A DNA stretch of 64,000 nt from positions 2,046,001 to 2,110,000 of the forward strand of contig CP080408.1 of NCBI GenBank assembly GCA_019448215.1, written 5' to 3'. The notes beneath the pieces are model-generated. The model saw nothing but the letters and a program-made list of their open reading frames with translations, was not told the origin of the DNA and made no database searches. This document shows positions 43,475-52,874 of the stretch, one piece after another. A program made the translations under genes and the position numbers. Source of the DNA: Thalassovita mediterranea. GTDB taxonomy: Bacteria > Pseudomonadota > Alphaproteobacteria > Caulobacterales > Hyphomonadaceae. The stretch's first letter is position 1, and every line of letters starts with the position of its first letter.

Positions 43475-45484
43475 ATGAAACTCAGAACTGCACTGGCGCT
43501 TGGTGCGTCCATGCTCGCCTTTGGCTGCGCGCAGACACAGGAAACCGATACGACTGCGCCAACCCCGCCGAGCGAAAGCGCGGACGCAAGCGACACGCCG
43601 CTCGTCGGCATCGAGGTGGAGACCTATCCCGCTGCGCTGTTCCACGAAACGACCAGCTATTCGCTCGCGTCTTCTGGCGGCTATGTCTTTTCCGCTGACG
43701 GTGGAGAGATCCTCGCCTCCACCGATGTGACGGGCATCTTCAATGCGGTGACGATGGATGAGAGCGGCGCCGTCACCGCGCTCACCAATTCCAATAGCGA
43801 CGCGATCTATGCCCAGTCCTTCTTTCCGAATGACAACAGGGCGCTGCTGACCTCTGATGGCGGCGGCAATGAAATCTTCCACGTCTATGTGCGCGAGGAA
43901 GACGGCACGCTGCGCGACCTGACGCCGGGCGAAGAGACGCGCGCGAGCTTTGTCGGCTGGCGCGGCGATGGCGAGGTTTTCTACGTCCAGACCAATGAGC
44001 GCGACCCGCAGACCAATGACCTCTACGCCTATCGGGCCAGCGACTATGCCCGTGAGATGATCTTCCAGAATGACGGCAAGGACATCGCTGGCGTTTCGCC
44101 AGACGGGCGCTGGCTGGCACTGTCCAAGGACCGCACCAATGCGGATTCCAACATATTCCTCGTCGACCTGCTGGCCGATGAGCCGACCCAGCAGCTGATT
44201 ACCGAGCATGAAGGCGACATCGCCTACGGCGTCTACGACTTCACCGCCGATAGCGAAACGCTGATCTATGCCACCAATGAGTATGGCGAGTTCAATCAGG
44301 CCTGGACCTATAATCTCGCGAGCGGAGAGCGCAGCCCGCTCATCCAGGCAGACTGGGACGTGTCCTACGTCTTCGACAGCCCGACCGGGCGCTATCTCGT
44401 ATCCGCCATCAACAATGATGCGCTGACAGAGCTGACCATCCTCGACAACCAGACCGGCGAGGAAGTCGCGCTGAGTAACATCCCGGACGGGGAAGTGGGA
44501 CAGGTCCGCTTCAGCCGGGATGAGAGCGAGATCGCCTTTGGCGTGAACACCGATACCTCGCCCTTCAATCTCTACATGGCCGATCTTGAGACCGGCGCGG
44601 CAACGCGTCTGACCTCTGCGCTGCCTGAAGCGATTGATGAGGATGACCTCGTGACGGCGACGATCGTCCGGTATGAGAGCTTTGATGGGCTGGAAATTCC
44701 GGCGGTCTTCTACATGCCGAAGCAGGCATCAGCGGAGAACCCGGTCCCGGCGCTGGTCTGGGTGCATGGCGGGCCGGGCGGTCAGACGACGCGCGGCTAT
44801 TCAGCGACGATCCAGCACCTCGTCAATCATGGCTACGCCGTGCTCGGTGCGAACAATCGCGGCTCATCTGGCTATGGGAAAACCTTCTTCCACCTCGATG
44901 ACCAGAACCACGGCGAAAACGACCTTCAGGACATCGTCTATGGCCGCGAATATCTTGAAGGCGTTGAAGGGATCGATCCGGACAAGATCGGCATCATCGG
45001 CGGCTCCTATGGCGGCTTCATGGTCGCGGCCGCGCTGGCGTTTGAGCCGGAAGTCTTCGACGTTGGCGTCAACATCTTCGGCGTGACCAACTGGCTGCGC
45101 ACGCTTGAGAGCATTCCGCCATGGTGGGGCTCTTTCCGCGATGCGCTTTATGATGAGATGGGCGACCCCGCAGAGGATGAAGAACGCCTGCGCCGGATTT
45201 CGCCGCTTTTCCACGCCGATCAGATCACCAAACCACTGCTCGTGATCCAGGGTGCAAACGACCCACGCGTCCTGCAGGTCGAGAGTGATGAGCTGGTCGA
45301 AGCCGCCCGCGCCAATGGGGCGACGGTGGAATATGTGCTCTTCCCGGATGAAGGCCACGGCTTCCAGAAGCGTGACAACCGCATCACCGCTTCAGAAGCC
45401 TATGTCAGCTTCCTCAACACCTATCTGAAGGGCGAGCCAGCCCAGCAGGAAGCGGGCGCTGCAAGCGATACCGCCGCTGACTAG
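43475..45484 (+). CDS. S9-family (prolyl-oligopeptidase-like) lipoprotein peptidase
   Basis: A 669-residue protein from the ATG at 43475 ([18 protein letters not shown], lipobox with Cys18), with GGAAGGG 7 bases before it. A beta-propeller of WD40-like repeats covers ~50-400. The alpha/beta-hydrolase domain has the Ser in '[20 protein letters not shown]', the Asp in '[14 protein letters not shown]' and the His in 'FPDEGHGFQ'. It hydrolyses peptides outside the cytoplasm, anchored by lipid to a membrane, probably the outer one since Ala follows the Cys. It is followed by a bidirectional terminator. Confidence 0.93.
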   Translation: MKLRTALALGASMLAFGCAQTQETDTTAPTPPSESADASDTPLVGIEVETYPAALFHETTSYSLASSGGYVFSADGGEILASTDVTGIFNAVTMDESGAVTALTNSNSDAIYAQSFFPNDNRALLTSDGGGNEIFHVYVREEDGTLRDLTPGEETRASFVGWRGDGEVFYVQTNERDPQTNDLYAYRASDYAREMIFQNDGKDIAGVSPDGRWLALSKDRTNADSNIFLVDLLADEPTQQLITEHEGDIAYGVYDFTADSETLIYATNEYGEFNQAWTYNLASGERSPLIQADWDVSYVFDSPTGRYLVSAINNDALTELTILDNQTGEEVALSNIPDGEVGQVRFSRDESEIAFGVNTDTSPFNLYMADLETGAATRLTSALPEAIDEDDLVTATIVRYESFDGLEIPAVFYMPKQASAENPVPALVWVHGGPGGQTTRGYSATIQHLVNHGYAVLGANNRGSSGYGKTFFHLDDQNHGENDLQDIVYGREYLEGVEGIDPDKIGIIGGSYGGFMVAAALAFEPEVFDVGVNIFGVTNWLRTLESIPPWWGSFRDALYDEMGDPAEDEERLRRISPLFHADQITKPLLVIQGANDPRVLQVESDELVEAARANGATVEYVLFPDEGHGFQKRDNRITASEAYVSFLNTYLKGEPAQQEAGAASDTAAD

Positions 45485-45504
45485 GCCAGTCTGAAACGCA
45501 ACAA

Positions 45505-45533
45505 AAAAGGCCGGGCGATCTGCCCGGCCTTTT
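45505..45533. terminator. Bidirectional rho-independent terminator
   Basis: A stem AAAAGGCCGGGC / GCCCGGCCTTTT (45505-45516 / 45522-45533) around a GATCT loop, with A-run on the left and T-run on the right. It separates two convergent genes and should work on both strands. Confidence 0.93.
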
Positions 45534-45561
45534 CTTTTGTGTGATGCTTGTCAGCGACGCC

Positions 45562-46464
45562 TTACAGGCCGCTCACGATCAGCTGAAGCTCCGAATTGCC
45601 GGCCGTCATGGCGGACTGGTCTGCCTCCAGCGTCTCCGGGCGGTCTGCCGTAGGATAGGCGTCGGCCAGGATGGCGAGGACAGCGTCGGCCTGTTCGGCA
45701 AACTCTGGCGCGTCGGCTTCGATCTCGGCGCGGTGATCGTTGAGGAGGGCGCTTGCCGTGCTGTAGAAGCCATAGCCGTCGAGATATGGCTCATAGGCGT
45801 CGGTGCGGGTCGCAGAGTCGTACTGCGCGGTTGCGCGGTTGATCTGGTCTGCGATCACCTTGGCTTCGACAACTGCTTCGCTGTCGTTGCCTTCCGGGGC
45901 CTTGTCCGCTGCTGCGCGCAGCGTCGCGATGATGTCTTCTGCGCGGGCGCGGAGGTCTTCAGCAGACTCTTCAGCGAACACGGCGGCGGAGGCATCGCTC
46001 AGCTTCTGTGCGAAGGGCTCGACGCCCTGCTGGACGAGGACCGGTTCGAAGTCGAGCAGGATCTCGCTCACTGGGTGGGCGAACATTTCGCCGGCTGCGC
46101 GGCGCTCGCCTGCGTCCAGTGCGTCGATGCCGGCGCGGATGTGCGCTTCGGTCATGGCGAGCGCACTGCGATAGACGGCAGGGTCCTGCGAAGCGGCTGC
46201 GAGGTCTACACCGCCTTCGCCGCCTTCACCTTCACCGCCTTCACCCTCGCCGCCTTCGCCTTCACCTTCGCCGCCGGACATGGCGTAGGACGAGGTGTCG
46301 GTTTGTGCGTCAGGGGTCTGCGTCGCTGCGGTGTCCGTGTCCTCGGCTGCGGCGGTTTCGGTCGGGGCAGGGGTGGTTTCCACCTCATTGCCGCACGCTA
46401 CAAGGCCGCCAAGAAGCGTGGTCGACAGGCCGAGCGCAGCAAGAGATTTGTATTTAGATGCCAT
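45562..46464 (-). CDS. Lipoprotein with a Gly/Glu repeat, unknown function
   Basis: A 300-residue protein. Signal peptide with lipobox (MASKYKSLAALGLSTTLLGG, then LVAC; Cys near residue 24), then a Thr/Ala/Glu-rich stretch, then a Gly-Glu repeat (SGGEGEGEGGEGEGGEGE onward, ~residues 63-84). A helical C-terminal domain (~85-300) is rich in Ala, Asp and Glu ('VYRSALAMTEAHIRAGIDAL'). I recognise no family. The repeat could be a flexible spacer that also binds cations. It is divergent from a PKHD hydroxylase gene often linked to iron uptake, which makes an iron-related role possible but unproven. Confidence 0.8.
   Translation of the reverse strand: MASKYKSLAALGLSTTLLGGLVACGNEVETTPAPTETAAAEDTDTAATQTPDAQTDTSSYAMSGGEGEGEGGEGEGGEGEGGEGGVDLAAASQDPAVYRSALAMTEAHIRAGIDALDAGERRAAGEMFAHPVSEILLDFEPVLVQQGVEPFAQKLSDASAAVFAEESAEDLRARAEDIIATLRAAADKAPEGNDSEAVVEAKVIADQINRATAQYDSATRTDAYEPYLDGYGFYSTASALLNDHRAEIEADAPEFAEQADAVLAILADAYPTADRPETLEADQSAMTAGNSELQLIVSGL
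46211..46275 (-). repeat. Short in-frame repeat encoding Gly-Glu units
   Basis: Tandem copies of a CC-TTC-(A/G)CC type unit on the forward strand (GGxGAA on the coding strand) encode GEGEGGEGEGGEGEGGEGG. The units differ by third-base changes. Such a tract is likely to change length between strains by slippage. Confidence 0.8.
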
Positions 46465-46537
46465 AGAAGTGCACTTTCATTGTTGCGAGTGTTCCGGTAA
46501 CGCCTAGCTATATCTGCAATTAATTCTCAAAAGCAAG

Positions 46538-47215
46538 ATGCTGATCACGATTCCAAACATACTCGATGCAGGCGCCCTCACTGAGGCGAAGGAGCTTCTG
46601 GCAAAGACCGGCTGGGCCGATGGGCGCAAGACGGCGGGGCCAGAAGCGGCGAAAGTGAAGCGCAATGAGCAGGCGGATCTGTCGTCCCGCTCGGGCGCCG
46701 CGCTGCACACGCTGCTCAATGACGCCATCCGCAAGAACGCCGTCTTCCAGGCCGCCGCACAGCCCGCGCGCCTGTCACGCCTCCTCGTCAGCCGCAGCGG
46801 CGAGGGGCAGGGCTATGGCACCCATGTCGATAATGCGCTTATGGGCACAGGCGCAAACCGGATCAGGACGGATTTGTCCTTCACGCTCTTCCTTAATGAC
46901 CCGACCGATTATGAGGGCGGTGAGCTGACGATCGACTGGGCTGGCATGATCCATTCCATGAAGCTCGAAGCTGGCTCGCTCCTCCTCTATCCATCGACCA
47001 GCCTGCACCGCGTCGAGACCATCACGTCAGGCCAGCGCACAGTCTGCGTCGGTTGGGTACAGAGCCAGGTCCGCACCAGCGAGCAGCGCGACATCCTGTT
47101 CGATCTTGCGAATCTGAAAGTCTCCATGCGTGCTTCCCTGCCAGAAGGCGCGCCAGAGCATCTCGCGCTCTCAAAGGTGATCGCGAATTTGCGCCGCCTC
47201 TGGTCGGAGGTCTGA
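46538..47215 (+). CDS. PKHD-type Fe(II)/2-oxoglutarate hydroxylase (PiuC/YbiX-like)
   Basis: A 225-residue protein. 'RNEQADLSSRSGAALHTLLN', then 'SRSGEGQGYGTHVDNALMG' with the iron-binding H-x-D, 'YEGGELTIDWAG', and 'LYPSTSLHRVETITSGQRTV' with the distal His and the Arg that binds 2-oxoglutarate. PKHD hydroxylases such as PiuC often accompany TonB-dependent iron receptors. The upstream divergent gap has an AT-rich stretch (TGCAATTAATTCTCA) that may be a metal-regulator site. Its 3' end is 7 bases from the convergent TauD-like gene. Confidence 0.93.
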   Translation: MLITIPNILDAGALTEAKELLAKTGWADGRKTAGPEAAKVKRNEQADLSSRSGAALHTLLNDAIRKNAVFQAAAQPARLSRLLVSRSGEGQGYGTHVDNALMGTGANRIRTDLSFTLFLNDPTDYEGGELTIDWAGMIHSMKLEAGSLLLYPSTSLHRVETITSGQRTVCVGWVQSQVRTSEQRDILFDLANLKVSMRASLPEGAPEHLALSKVIANLRRLWSEV

Positions 47216-47222
47216 CAGCGGT

Positions 47223-48068
47223 TCAGGCGGCCGCGCGGCTGCCAATCGTGGTGCGGTGGAGCAGGCGGTCATGCCCCTGATAGCCACCCGTCGCCATATG
47301 CAGGCATGAGCGGTTGTCCCACATGAGAAGCGTGCCCGCCGACCATTTGTGACGGTACTGGAACTCTGGCCGCGTCTGCCAGCGATAAAGCTCTGTCAGC
47401 AGGGCCCAGCTCTCTTCCTCATCCATGCCTTCGAAGCCGATAATGTATCCGGCACAGCCAAACAGGCCTTCCTCGCCGGTTTCTGGATGCTTGCGGATGA
47501 TAGGGTGGACCTGCGTCGCGAGCGCTTCATCAGAAGAGCGGATGTCCATACTCCGGCCCTCATCCTTCTCGCCATAAAGACCTGCCTTGCCATAGCCGTT
47601 GCGCGCCGAATGCACGGCCATCCTGCCGTCCAGCTTTTCACGCAGATCGTCAGGCATCTCTGCCAGTGCCTTGTGCTGATTGGTGAAGAGCGTGTCACCG
47701 CCACTGGGCGGAATGGTGATGCCATAGAGGCAGGTGCCGGCGGGCGGGGAAGCCTGAAAGCTCCAGTCCGTATGCCACGTCTCGGCAAAGACCGGGCCGG
47801 TCTCATCGGCGTTTCGTTTGACGGCAATGATGTGCTGGCGGCCCGGTATCGGCGCGATGAACGGATCGTCGCCAAAGGGCCCGAAGTATTGCGTGAACCG
47901 CTCCAGATCATCATCGCTGAGGTTCTGGCCTGGAAAGGCAAGGACGTGATGGGTGAGCCAGGCCGCGCGGATCTCCGCAACGGTCGTCTCATCCTGGGGC
48001 TGGCTCAGGTCTATGCCTGTTACGCTCGCCCCGCACGCCTCACCGCTTTGGGTGATGGTCAGTGTCAT
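47223..48068 (-). CDS. TauD/TfdA-family Fe(II)/2-oxoglutarate dioxygenase
   Basis: A 281-residue protein from the ATG at 48068 (MTLTITQSGEACGASVTG) with CTGGAGGAAA before it; an in-frame ATG at 48101 has no such site. 'GASVTGIDLSQPQDE' (N-terminal), 'ETWHTDWSFQASPPAGTCL' (the iron-binding H-x-D), 'GDTLFTNQHKALAEMPDD', and 'SAGTLLMWDNRSCLHMATGG' with 'RLLHRTTIGS' (distal His, 2-oxoglutarate Arg). It hydroxylates a sulfonate, carnitine-type or aryloxy substrate; which one is not evident. Confidence 0.92.
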   Translation of the reverse strand: MTLTITQSGEACGASVTGIDLSQPQDETTVAEIRAAWLTHHVLAFPGQNLSDDDLERFTQYFGPFGDDPFIAPIPGRQHIIAVKRNADETGPVFAETWHTDWSFQASPPAGTCLYGITIPPSGGDTLFTNQHKALAEMPDDLREKLDGRMAVHSARNGYGKAGLYGEKDEGRSMDIRSSDEALATQVHPIIRKHPETGEEGLFGCAGYIIGFEGMDEEESWALLTELYRWQTRPEFQYRHKWSAGTLLMWDNRSCLHMATGGYQGHDRLLHRTTIGSRAAA

Positions 48069-48139
48069 GGTTTCCTCCAGCTGCCATCTTATCACGGGCA
48101 CTGACGCGGGCTAGGGATGTAAAACTTGAGGGGGAAACG

Positions 48140-48664
48140 ATGCCGGACTGGGTGAGACATCTCGTAATCTTCTTTCTCGTTGGAGGAATTGGAGTCGCGA
48201 TCGCGTGTACCAAAGCGCGCGTCCTTGAGAATGGCCGCAAAGTCATTCGAATGAACCGCCCCCTGACAATATTGCTGGTGTTAGGCGCGGCAACCATTGT
48301 TGCTCTTGCGCTATGGACGCTGTTATGGGGCTTGATAAAGGGCAACGTCGAAGGTGTGCCTACGCTGCTAGGGCTAATTATTATATGCGGTTTGCCACTG
48401 CCGCTCTTCATCACCACCCTGTTAACCGATATGTACGATGTATACTGGGATGAAACGTCGGTGACGGGACCGTCCAAAGTGTATGGATTCGGAGTTCGCA
48501 AGAGCCGCATCACCATACCTTTCAGTGAAATATCGCGCACTGGCACGACCTTGCTTCAGTCGAACTACGCCGAGAGCCGCGACGGTCGGCGGATTTACTG
48601 GTCCGGTGCTTATACGGGATGTTCCGATCTTGAGCGGGAGATTGACGCGCACCTCGCGGATTGA
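48140..48664 (+). CDS. Small integral membrane protein of unknown function
   Basis: A 174-residue protein from the ATG at 48140 with GAGGGGG 6 bases before it. Three membrane segments are visible: LVIFFLVGGIGVAIAC, LTILLVLGAATIVALAL and LLGLIIICGLPLPLFIT. A soluble C-terminal part (~95-174) with alternating strands 'DVYWDETSVTGPSKVYG' and 'RITIPFSEISRTGTTLLQ' resembles PH-like domains of bacterial membrane proteins. No family named. Lower GC than its surroundings, so it may be a later arrival. Confidence 0.72.
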   Translation: MPDWVRHLVIFFLVGGIGVAIACTKARVLENGRKVIRMNRPLTILLVLGAATIVALALWTLLWGLIKGNVEGVPTLLGLIIICGLPLPLFITTLLTDMYDVYWDETSVTGPSKVYGFGVRKSRITIPFSEISRTGTTLLQSNYAESRDGRRIYWSGAYTGCSDLEREIDAHLAD

Positions 48665-48715
48665 TCCGTAGTTCGTGCTTTTCAGGAATGGGGGAAACCT
48701 CTACCCCTCGCTCTT

Positions 48716-50023
48716 ATGAGTGATCTCTTTTCCGCTTCCGGTATGGCTGATGAAGCGCCGCGGCCGCTGGCTGACCGGCTGCGCCCGGCCAAGCTGTCCG
48801 AAGTCGTCGGGCAGAACCATCTGCTCGGCCCGGACGGCGCGCTCGGGCGGATGCTGTCGACCAAGCGGCTCTCCTCAATCATCTTCTGGGGCCCGCCCGG
48901 TGTCGGCAAGACAACGATTGCGCGGCTGCTCGCCAAGGAAACCGATCTCGAATTCGAGGCGATCAGCGCCGTCTTCTCTGGCGTAAAGGATCTGCGTGCT
49001 GCCTTCGACCGGGCCGAGAACAGGCGCTCAACGGGCAAGGGCACGCTGCTCTTCGTTGACGAGATCCACCGCTTCAACCGTGCCCAGCAGGACGGCTTCC
49101 TGCCCTTCGTCGAGGCGGGTGTCGTGACCCTCGTCGGCGCGACGACGGAGAATCCGAGCTTCGAGATCAATGGCGCGCTCCTGTCGCGCTGCGCGGTGCT
49201 GACCCTCAAACGCCTGACACCAGAGGCACTGGAAGAGCTGCTCGTCCGCGCCGAAGCGCTTGAAGGACGACAACTGCCTCTGGAGTCGCGTGCCCGCGAA
49301 GCCCTGATCGACATGGCCGACGGCGATGGCCGCTATATGCTGAACCTTGCCGAACAGGCCTTCACGCTGGCCGATGAGGGCACCGAGCTGACGCCAGAAG
49401 CGCTGAGCCAGGCGCTCCAGAAGCGCGCGCCCGCTTATGACAAGGACCGTGAAGAGCACTACAACCTCATCTCCGCCCTGCACAAATCGGTACGCGGGTC
49501 AGACCCGGATGCCGCGCTCTACTGGTTCGCCCGCATGGTCACGGGCGGCGAGGACCCGCTCTATCTTGCCCGCCGCATTGTCCGCATGGCGTCAGAAGAT
49601 ATCGGCCTTGCCGACCCGACGGCGCTGATGATCGCGAATGAAGCGGCCCGCACCTATGAGCGCCTCGGCAGCCCGGAGGGTGAGCTTGCCCTCGCCCACG
49701 CCGTCGTCCACCTCGCCACGGCGCCCAAGTCCAACGCGGTCTACACCGCCTGGAAAGCCGCCCAGCGCGCAGCGAAAGAGACAGGCTCCCTGATGCCGCC
49801 AAAGCATATCCTGAACGCGCCCACCGCCTTCATGAAAGGCGAGGGCTATGGCAAGGGCTATGCCTATGACCATGACGCCGAAGAGGGCTTTTCAGGCCAG
49901 AACTATTTCCCGGACGGGATGAAGCGCGAGAATTTCTACCAGCCAAAAGGGCAGGGGCGCGAAGGCCCCATCGCCGAACGCCTGAAACGCTGGGCAGAGC
50001 TGCGCAAGAGCCGGGGTGAATGA
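48716..50023 (+). CDS. rarA: Replication-associated recombination protein A (AAA+ ATPase)
   Basis: A 435-residue protein. 'LADRLRPAKLSEVVGQNHLL' then the Walker A 'FWGPPGVGKTTIARLLAKET', Walker B 'TLLFVDEIHRFNRAQQDGFL', sensor 'LVGATTENPSFEINGALLSR', and the C-terminal tetramerisation part with 'VHLATAPKSNAVYTAWKAAQ'. It is the bacterial MgsA/WRNIP1 homologue that acts at stalled replication forks with SSB and clamp-loader features. Length is normal. A second ATG ten codons in is possible. Confidence 0.95.
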   Translation: MSDLFSASGMADEAPRPLADRLRPAKLSEVVGQNHLLGPDGALGRMLSTKRLSSIIFWGPPGVGKTTIARLLAKETDLEFEAISAVFSGVKDLRAAFDRAENRRSTGKGTLLFVDEIHRFNRAQQDGFLPFVEAGVVTLVGATTENPSFEINGALLSRCAVLTLKRLTPEALEELLVRAEALEGRQLPLESRAREALIDMADGDGRYMLNLAEQAFTLADEGTELTPEALSQALQKRAPAYDKDREEHYNLISALHKSVRGSDPDAALYWFARMVTGGEDPLYLARRIVRMASEDIGLADPTALMIANEAARTYERLGSPEGELALAHAVVHLATAPKSNAVYTAWKAAQRAAKETGSLMPPKHILNAPTAFMKGEGYGKGYAYDHDAEEGFSGQNYFPDGMKRENFYQPKGQGREGPIAERLKRWAELRKSRGE

Positions 50024-50093
50024 CGCATCTGCGATTGCAGCCGCGCCCGGCTTCTGCTGGTATCGCAAACAGATTTACTAAAGGGGTTTCAGG

Positions 50094-51422
50094 ATGACGG
50101 GTTTCAACTTTCGCAATGGTCTCATGATGGCAGCCGCGCTGACCGTACTGGCAGCCTGCAACCCCGACGCAGAGCCAAGCGGCAGTGAGATCATCGCGCC
50201 GGCTGAGGCCCAGTCCACCGCCGAAGTCGCCGCTCCGATGAGCGTGCCGCAGAATGTCGAGGCGATCCATGAAGGCATGCTCGTCATGGACACCCACCTC
50301 GACACGCCCGCCTACTTTCATACGCCGGACTATAATTTCTCAGTTCGCCAGACCTTCGAGGAGGATGGCACGCATGTAGACCTGCCGCGCATGAAGGAAG
50401 GCGGCCTTGATGGCGGTTTCTGGGTGATCTTTACCGCGCAGGGCCCACTCGACGAAGCCTCCTATGCCGCGGCCCGCAACCAGGCGATGCTGCGCCAGAT
50501 GTCGATCCGCGAACTTGCGGCCAAATACAGCGATGAGGTCGAGCTCGCCTTCACCGCTGACGATGCCGCGCGCATCGCGGGCGAGGGCAAGCGCGTTGTC
50601 TATCAGAGCATGGAAAACGCCTATCCGCTCGGCACCGATGTATCCTTGATGGAGACTTTCTATATCGGCGGCCTGCGCATGATCGCGCCTGTCCATTTCC
50701 GTGACAGCCAGTTCGCCGACAGCGCGACCGATGTCTCGGGCGACTCCTATGGCGGCCTGTCGCCTCTCGGTGAGGACCTTGTGCGCAAGGCCAACGAACT
50801 CGGCATGATCCTCGACGGGTCACACGCCTCTGATGAGACCGTCTACGATATGATCGAGCTATCCACGACGCCGATCATCCTGTCCCACACGGGCGTCGAC
50901 GGCGTCTACGACCACTTCCGGAACATTCCAGACGAGCTGCTGACGGCAATCGCTGAGGATGGCGGCGTCATCCAGATCAACGCATATGGCGGCTATCTTG
51001 AGGCGCTCGAGCCAAGCGCTGAGCGCCAGCAGGCGATGGCTGACCTCGAAGAACAGTTCGGCGGCAGCTATTACGATCTCGACGACGCGACGCGCGAAGA
51101 ATATTCGGCGGCTCGCGACGCGATCGACGTGCAATACCCGGCACCGCGTTCCACCTTCGAGAAGTTCATGGAGCACCTTCTCTATGCGCTCGACCTTGTC
51201 GGCCCGGACCATGTCGGCATGGGCGCTGACTGGGATGGCGGCGGCGGCGTCGACGGCATGACCGACATTACCTTCCTTCCGAAAGTGACCGCGGCACTTC
51301 TTGAGGCTGGCTATAGCGAGCAGGACATCGAAAAGTTCTGGAGCGGCAACATGCTGCGCCTGCTGCGGCAGGCTGAAGAGGCCCGCACTTCTGAACTGCA
51401 ATCGCCGAACGTCCTGAAATAG
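50094..51422 (+). CDS. M19 membrane (renal-type) dipeptidase, lipoprotein
   Basis: A 442-residue protein with a signal peptide and lipobox (MMAAALTVLAACN, Cys near 21). 'MLVMDTHLDTPAYFHTPDYN' carries the first zinc H-x-D, 'EDLVRKANELGMILDGSHAS' and 'IILSHTGVDGVYDHFRNIPD' other zinc and substrate residues, and 'VGMGADWDGGGG' the catalytic-site Asp. It hydrolyses dipeptides outside the cytoplasm, bound to a membrane by lipid. Starts 71 bases after rarA. Confidence 0.93.
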   Translation: MTGFNFRNGLMMAAALTVLAACNPDAEPSGSEIIAPAEAQSTAEVAAPMSVPQNVEAIHEGMLVMDTHLDTPAYFHTPDYNFSVRQTFEEDGTHVDLPRMKEGGLDGGFWVIFTAQGPLDEASYAAARNQAMLRQMSIRELAAKYSDEVELAFTADDAARIAGEGKRVVYQSMENAYPLGTDVSLMETFYIGGLRMIAPVHFRDSQFADSATDVSGDSYGGLSPLGEDLVRKANELGMILDGSHASDETVYDMIELSTTPIILSHTGVDGVYDHFRNIPDELLTAIAEDGGVIQINAYGGYLEALEPSAERQQAMADLEEQFGGSYYDLDDATREEYSAARDAIDVQYPAPRSTFEKFMEHLLYALDLVGPDHVGMGADWDGGGGVDGMTDITFLPKVTAALLEAGYSEQDIEKFWSGNMLRLLRQAEEARTSELQSPNVLK

Positions 51423-51455
51423 GGCGGTCGCAGGCCAGCGCGGGAGAGGCGGACA

Positions 51456-52826
51456 ATGGCAGACTGGATTACACTTCTGCCGCCTGTCCTGGCGCTCGCC
51501 ATCGCGGTCTGGACGCGCAATGTCTATTGGGCGCTCGGCCTCGCCATCTGGACCTCCGAAACGCTGATCGCCGGGGGTAATCCGGCGCTTGGCTTTCTCG
51601 GCAGCGTAGAGCGGGCGGTCTCTGTCTTTGGCAGTGAGGGCAATACCCGCATCCTCCTTTTCTGCCTCATCATCGGTGCACTGATCGAATATATGCGCCG
51701 ATCCGGCGGGATTGCCGGCATGGTGAACTGGCTGGTGCGCACGGGCGCAGCAGGCACGCGGCGCCGGGCAGGCGCTGTGACCGCGCTCACTGGCACGCTC
51801 ATCTTCGTCGAAACCAATATCAGCCTTCTGACCACGGGCATTATGGGCCGGCCGCTCTTCGACCGCCTGAAGATGAGCCGGGAACGACTCGCCTATATCA
51901 TCGACTCTACCTCTGCGCCCGTCAGCATACTGATACTGCTCAATGGCTGGGGTGCTTTCGTGCTTGGCCTCATCGCAGAGTATGACCTCGACAATCCGCT
52001 CGCCGTGCTGGTCGCGACCATCCCGCTCAACTTCTATGCGCTGCTGACGCTTGCCGGTGTCTGGCTGACCGTGATCAGCGACCGGACCTTTGGCCCGCTT
52101 CGCGCGCGTGAGGCGCAGACCATCGCCGCCAATGACGATGCCCCGGAAGAAGAAACCGGAAGCGGCAGCGCGCTCAATATGGGCGTGCCTCTGCTCGTGC
52201 TGGTCGGCGGCGCGCTTGGCTTCATGCTGTGGACGGGCGGCGGCAATATGCTGGAAGGCTCAGGCTCCCAGTCCATCCTCTGGGCGGTCTGCCTTGCAAC
52301 AGCGATTGCCTTCATCCTGCTTCTGCGCTCCGGCAAGGAGCCGAAAGGCAGCCTCATCGAGACCGGTTTCAAGGGGATGGGCGATCTTCTGCCCGCGGTG
52401 ACGGTGATCTTCCTTGCGCTGGTTTTGGGGGCAAGCCTCAAGGCACTCGGTACCGGCGAAGTGCTCGGTAGCCTTGCGGGCAGTATCTCCTTTGCCTGGG
52501 CGCTACCTGCCATCGTCTTTGTCGTGGCGGGGATCACCTCTTTCACGACCGGCACGAGCTGGGGCACCTATGGCATCCTCGTGCCAGTCGCGATCCCGCT
52601 TGCCCTGGGCAGCGGCGTACCGCCATCGCTCGCGCTTGCAGCGGTCCTCGGCGGCGGGGTCTTCGGCGACCATTGCTCGCCAATCTCCGACACCTCGATC
52701 ATCGCGAGCCTCGCGGCCGAATGTGACCATATCGAACATGTGCGCACGCAGCTGCCCTATGCGCTCACCGCCGGCCTGCTCGCCGTCATCGGCTATCTCG
52801 CGGCGGGTATTGCCACCACGCTCTGA
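51456..52826 (+). CDS. NhaC-family Na+/H+ antiporter-like membrane transporter
   Basis: A 456-residue protein with about eleven membrane segments and GGGAGAGG before the ATG. 'FVETNISLLTTGIMGRPLFD', 'IIDSTSAPVSILILLNGWGA', 'ITSFTTGTSWGTYGILVPVA' and 'GGGVFGDHCSPISDTSIIAS' are the conserved NhaC/Na+-H+ antiporter signatures. Its substrate ion may be Na+, or an amino acid as in some relatives. The acylase gene follows closely. Confidence 0.92.
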   Translation: MADWITLLPPVLALAIAVWTRNVYWALGLAIWTSETLIAGGNPALGFLGSVERAVSVFGSEGNTRILLFCLIIGALIEYMRRSGGIAGMVNWLVRTGAAGTRRRAGAVTALTGTLIFVETNISLLTTGIMGRPLFDRLKMSRERLAYIIDSTSAPVSILILLNGWGAFVLGLIAEYDLDNPLAVLVATIPLNFYALLTLAGVWLTVISDRTFGPLRAREAQTIAANDDAPEEETGSGSALNMGVPLLVLVGGALGFMLWTGGGNMLEGSGSQSILWAVCLATAIAFILLLRSGKEPKGSLIETGFKGMGDLLPAVTVIFLALVLGASLKALGTGEVLGSLAGSISFAWALPAIVFVVAGITSFTTGTSWGTYGILVPVAIPLALGSGVPPSLALAAVLGGGVFGDHCSPISDTSIIASLAAECDHIEHVRTQLPYALTAGLLAVIGYLAAGIATTL

Positions 52827-52874
52827 TGCGTGCACGCCTCCACGGATATAAAAGAAACTGAAGGGGAGGGGCGC

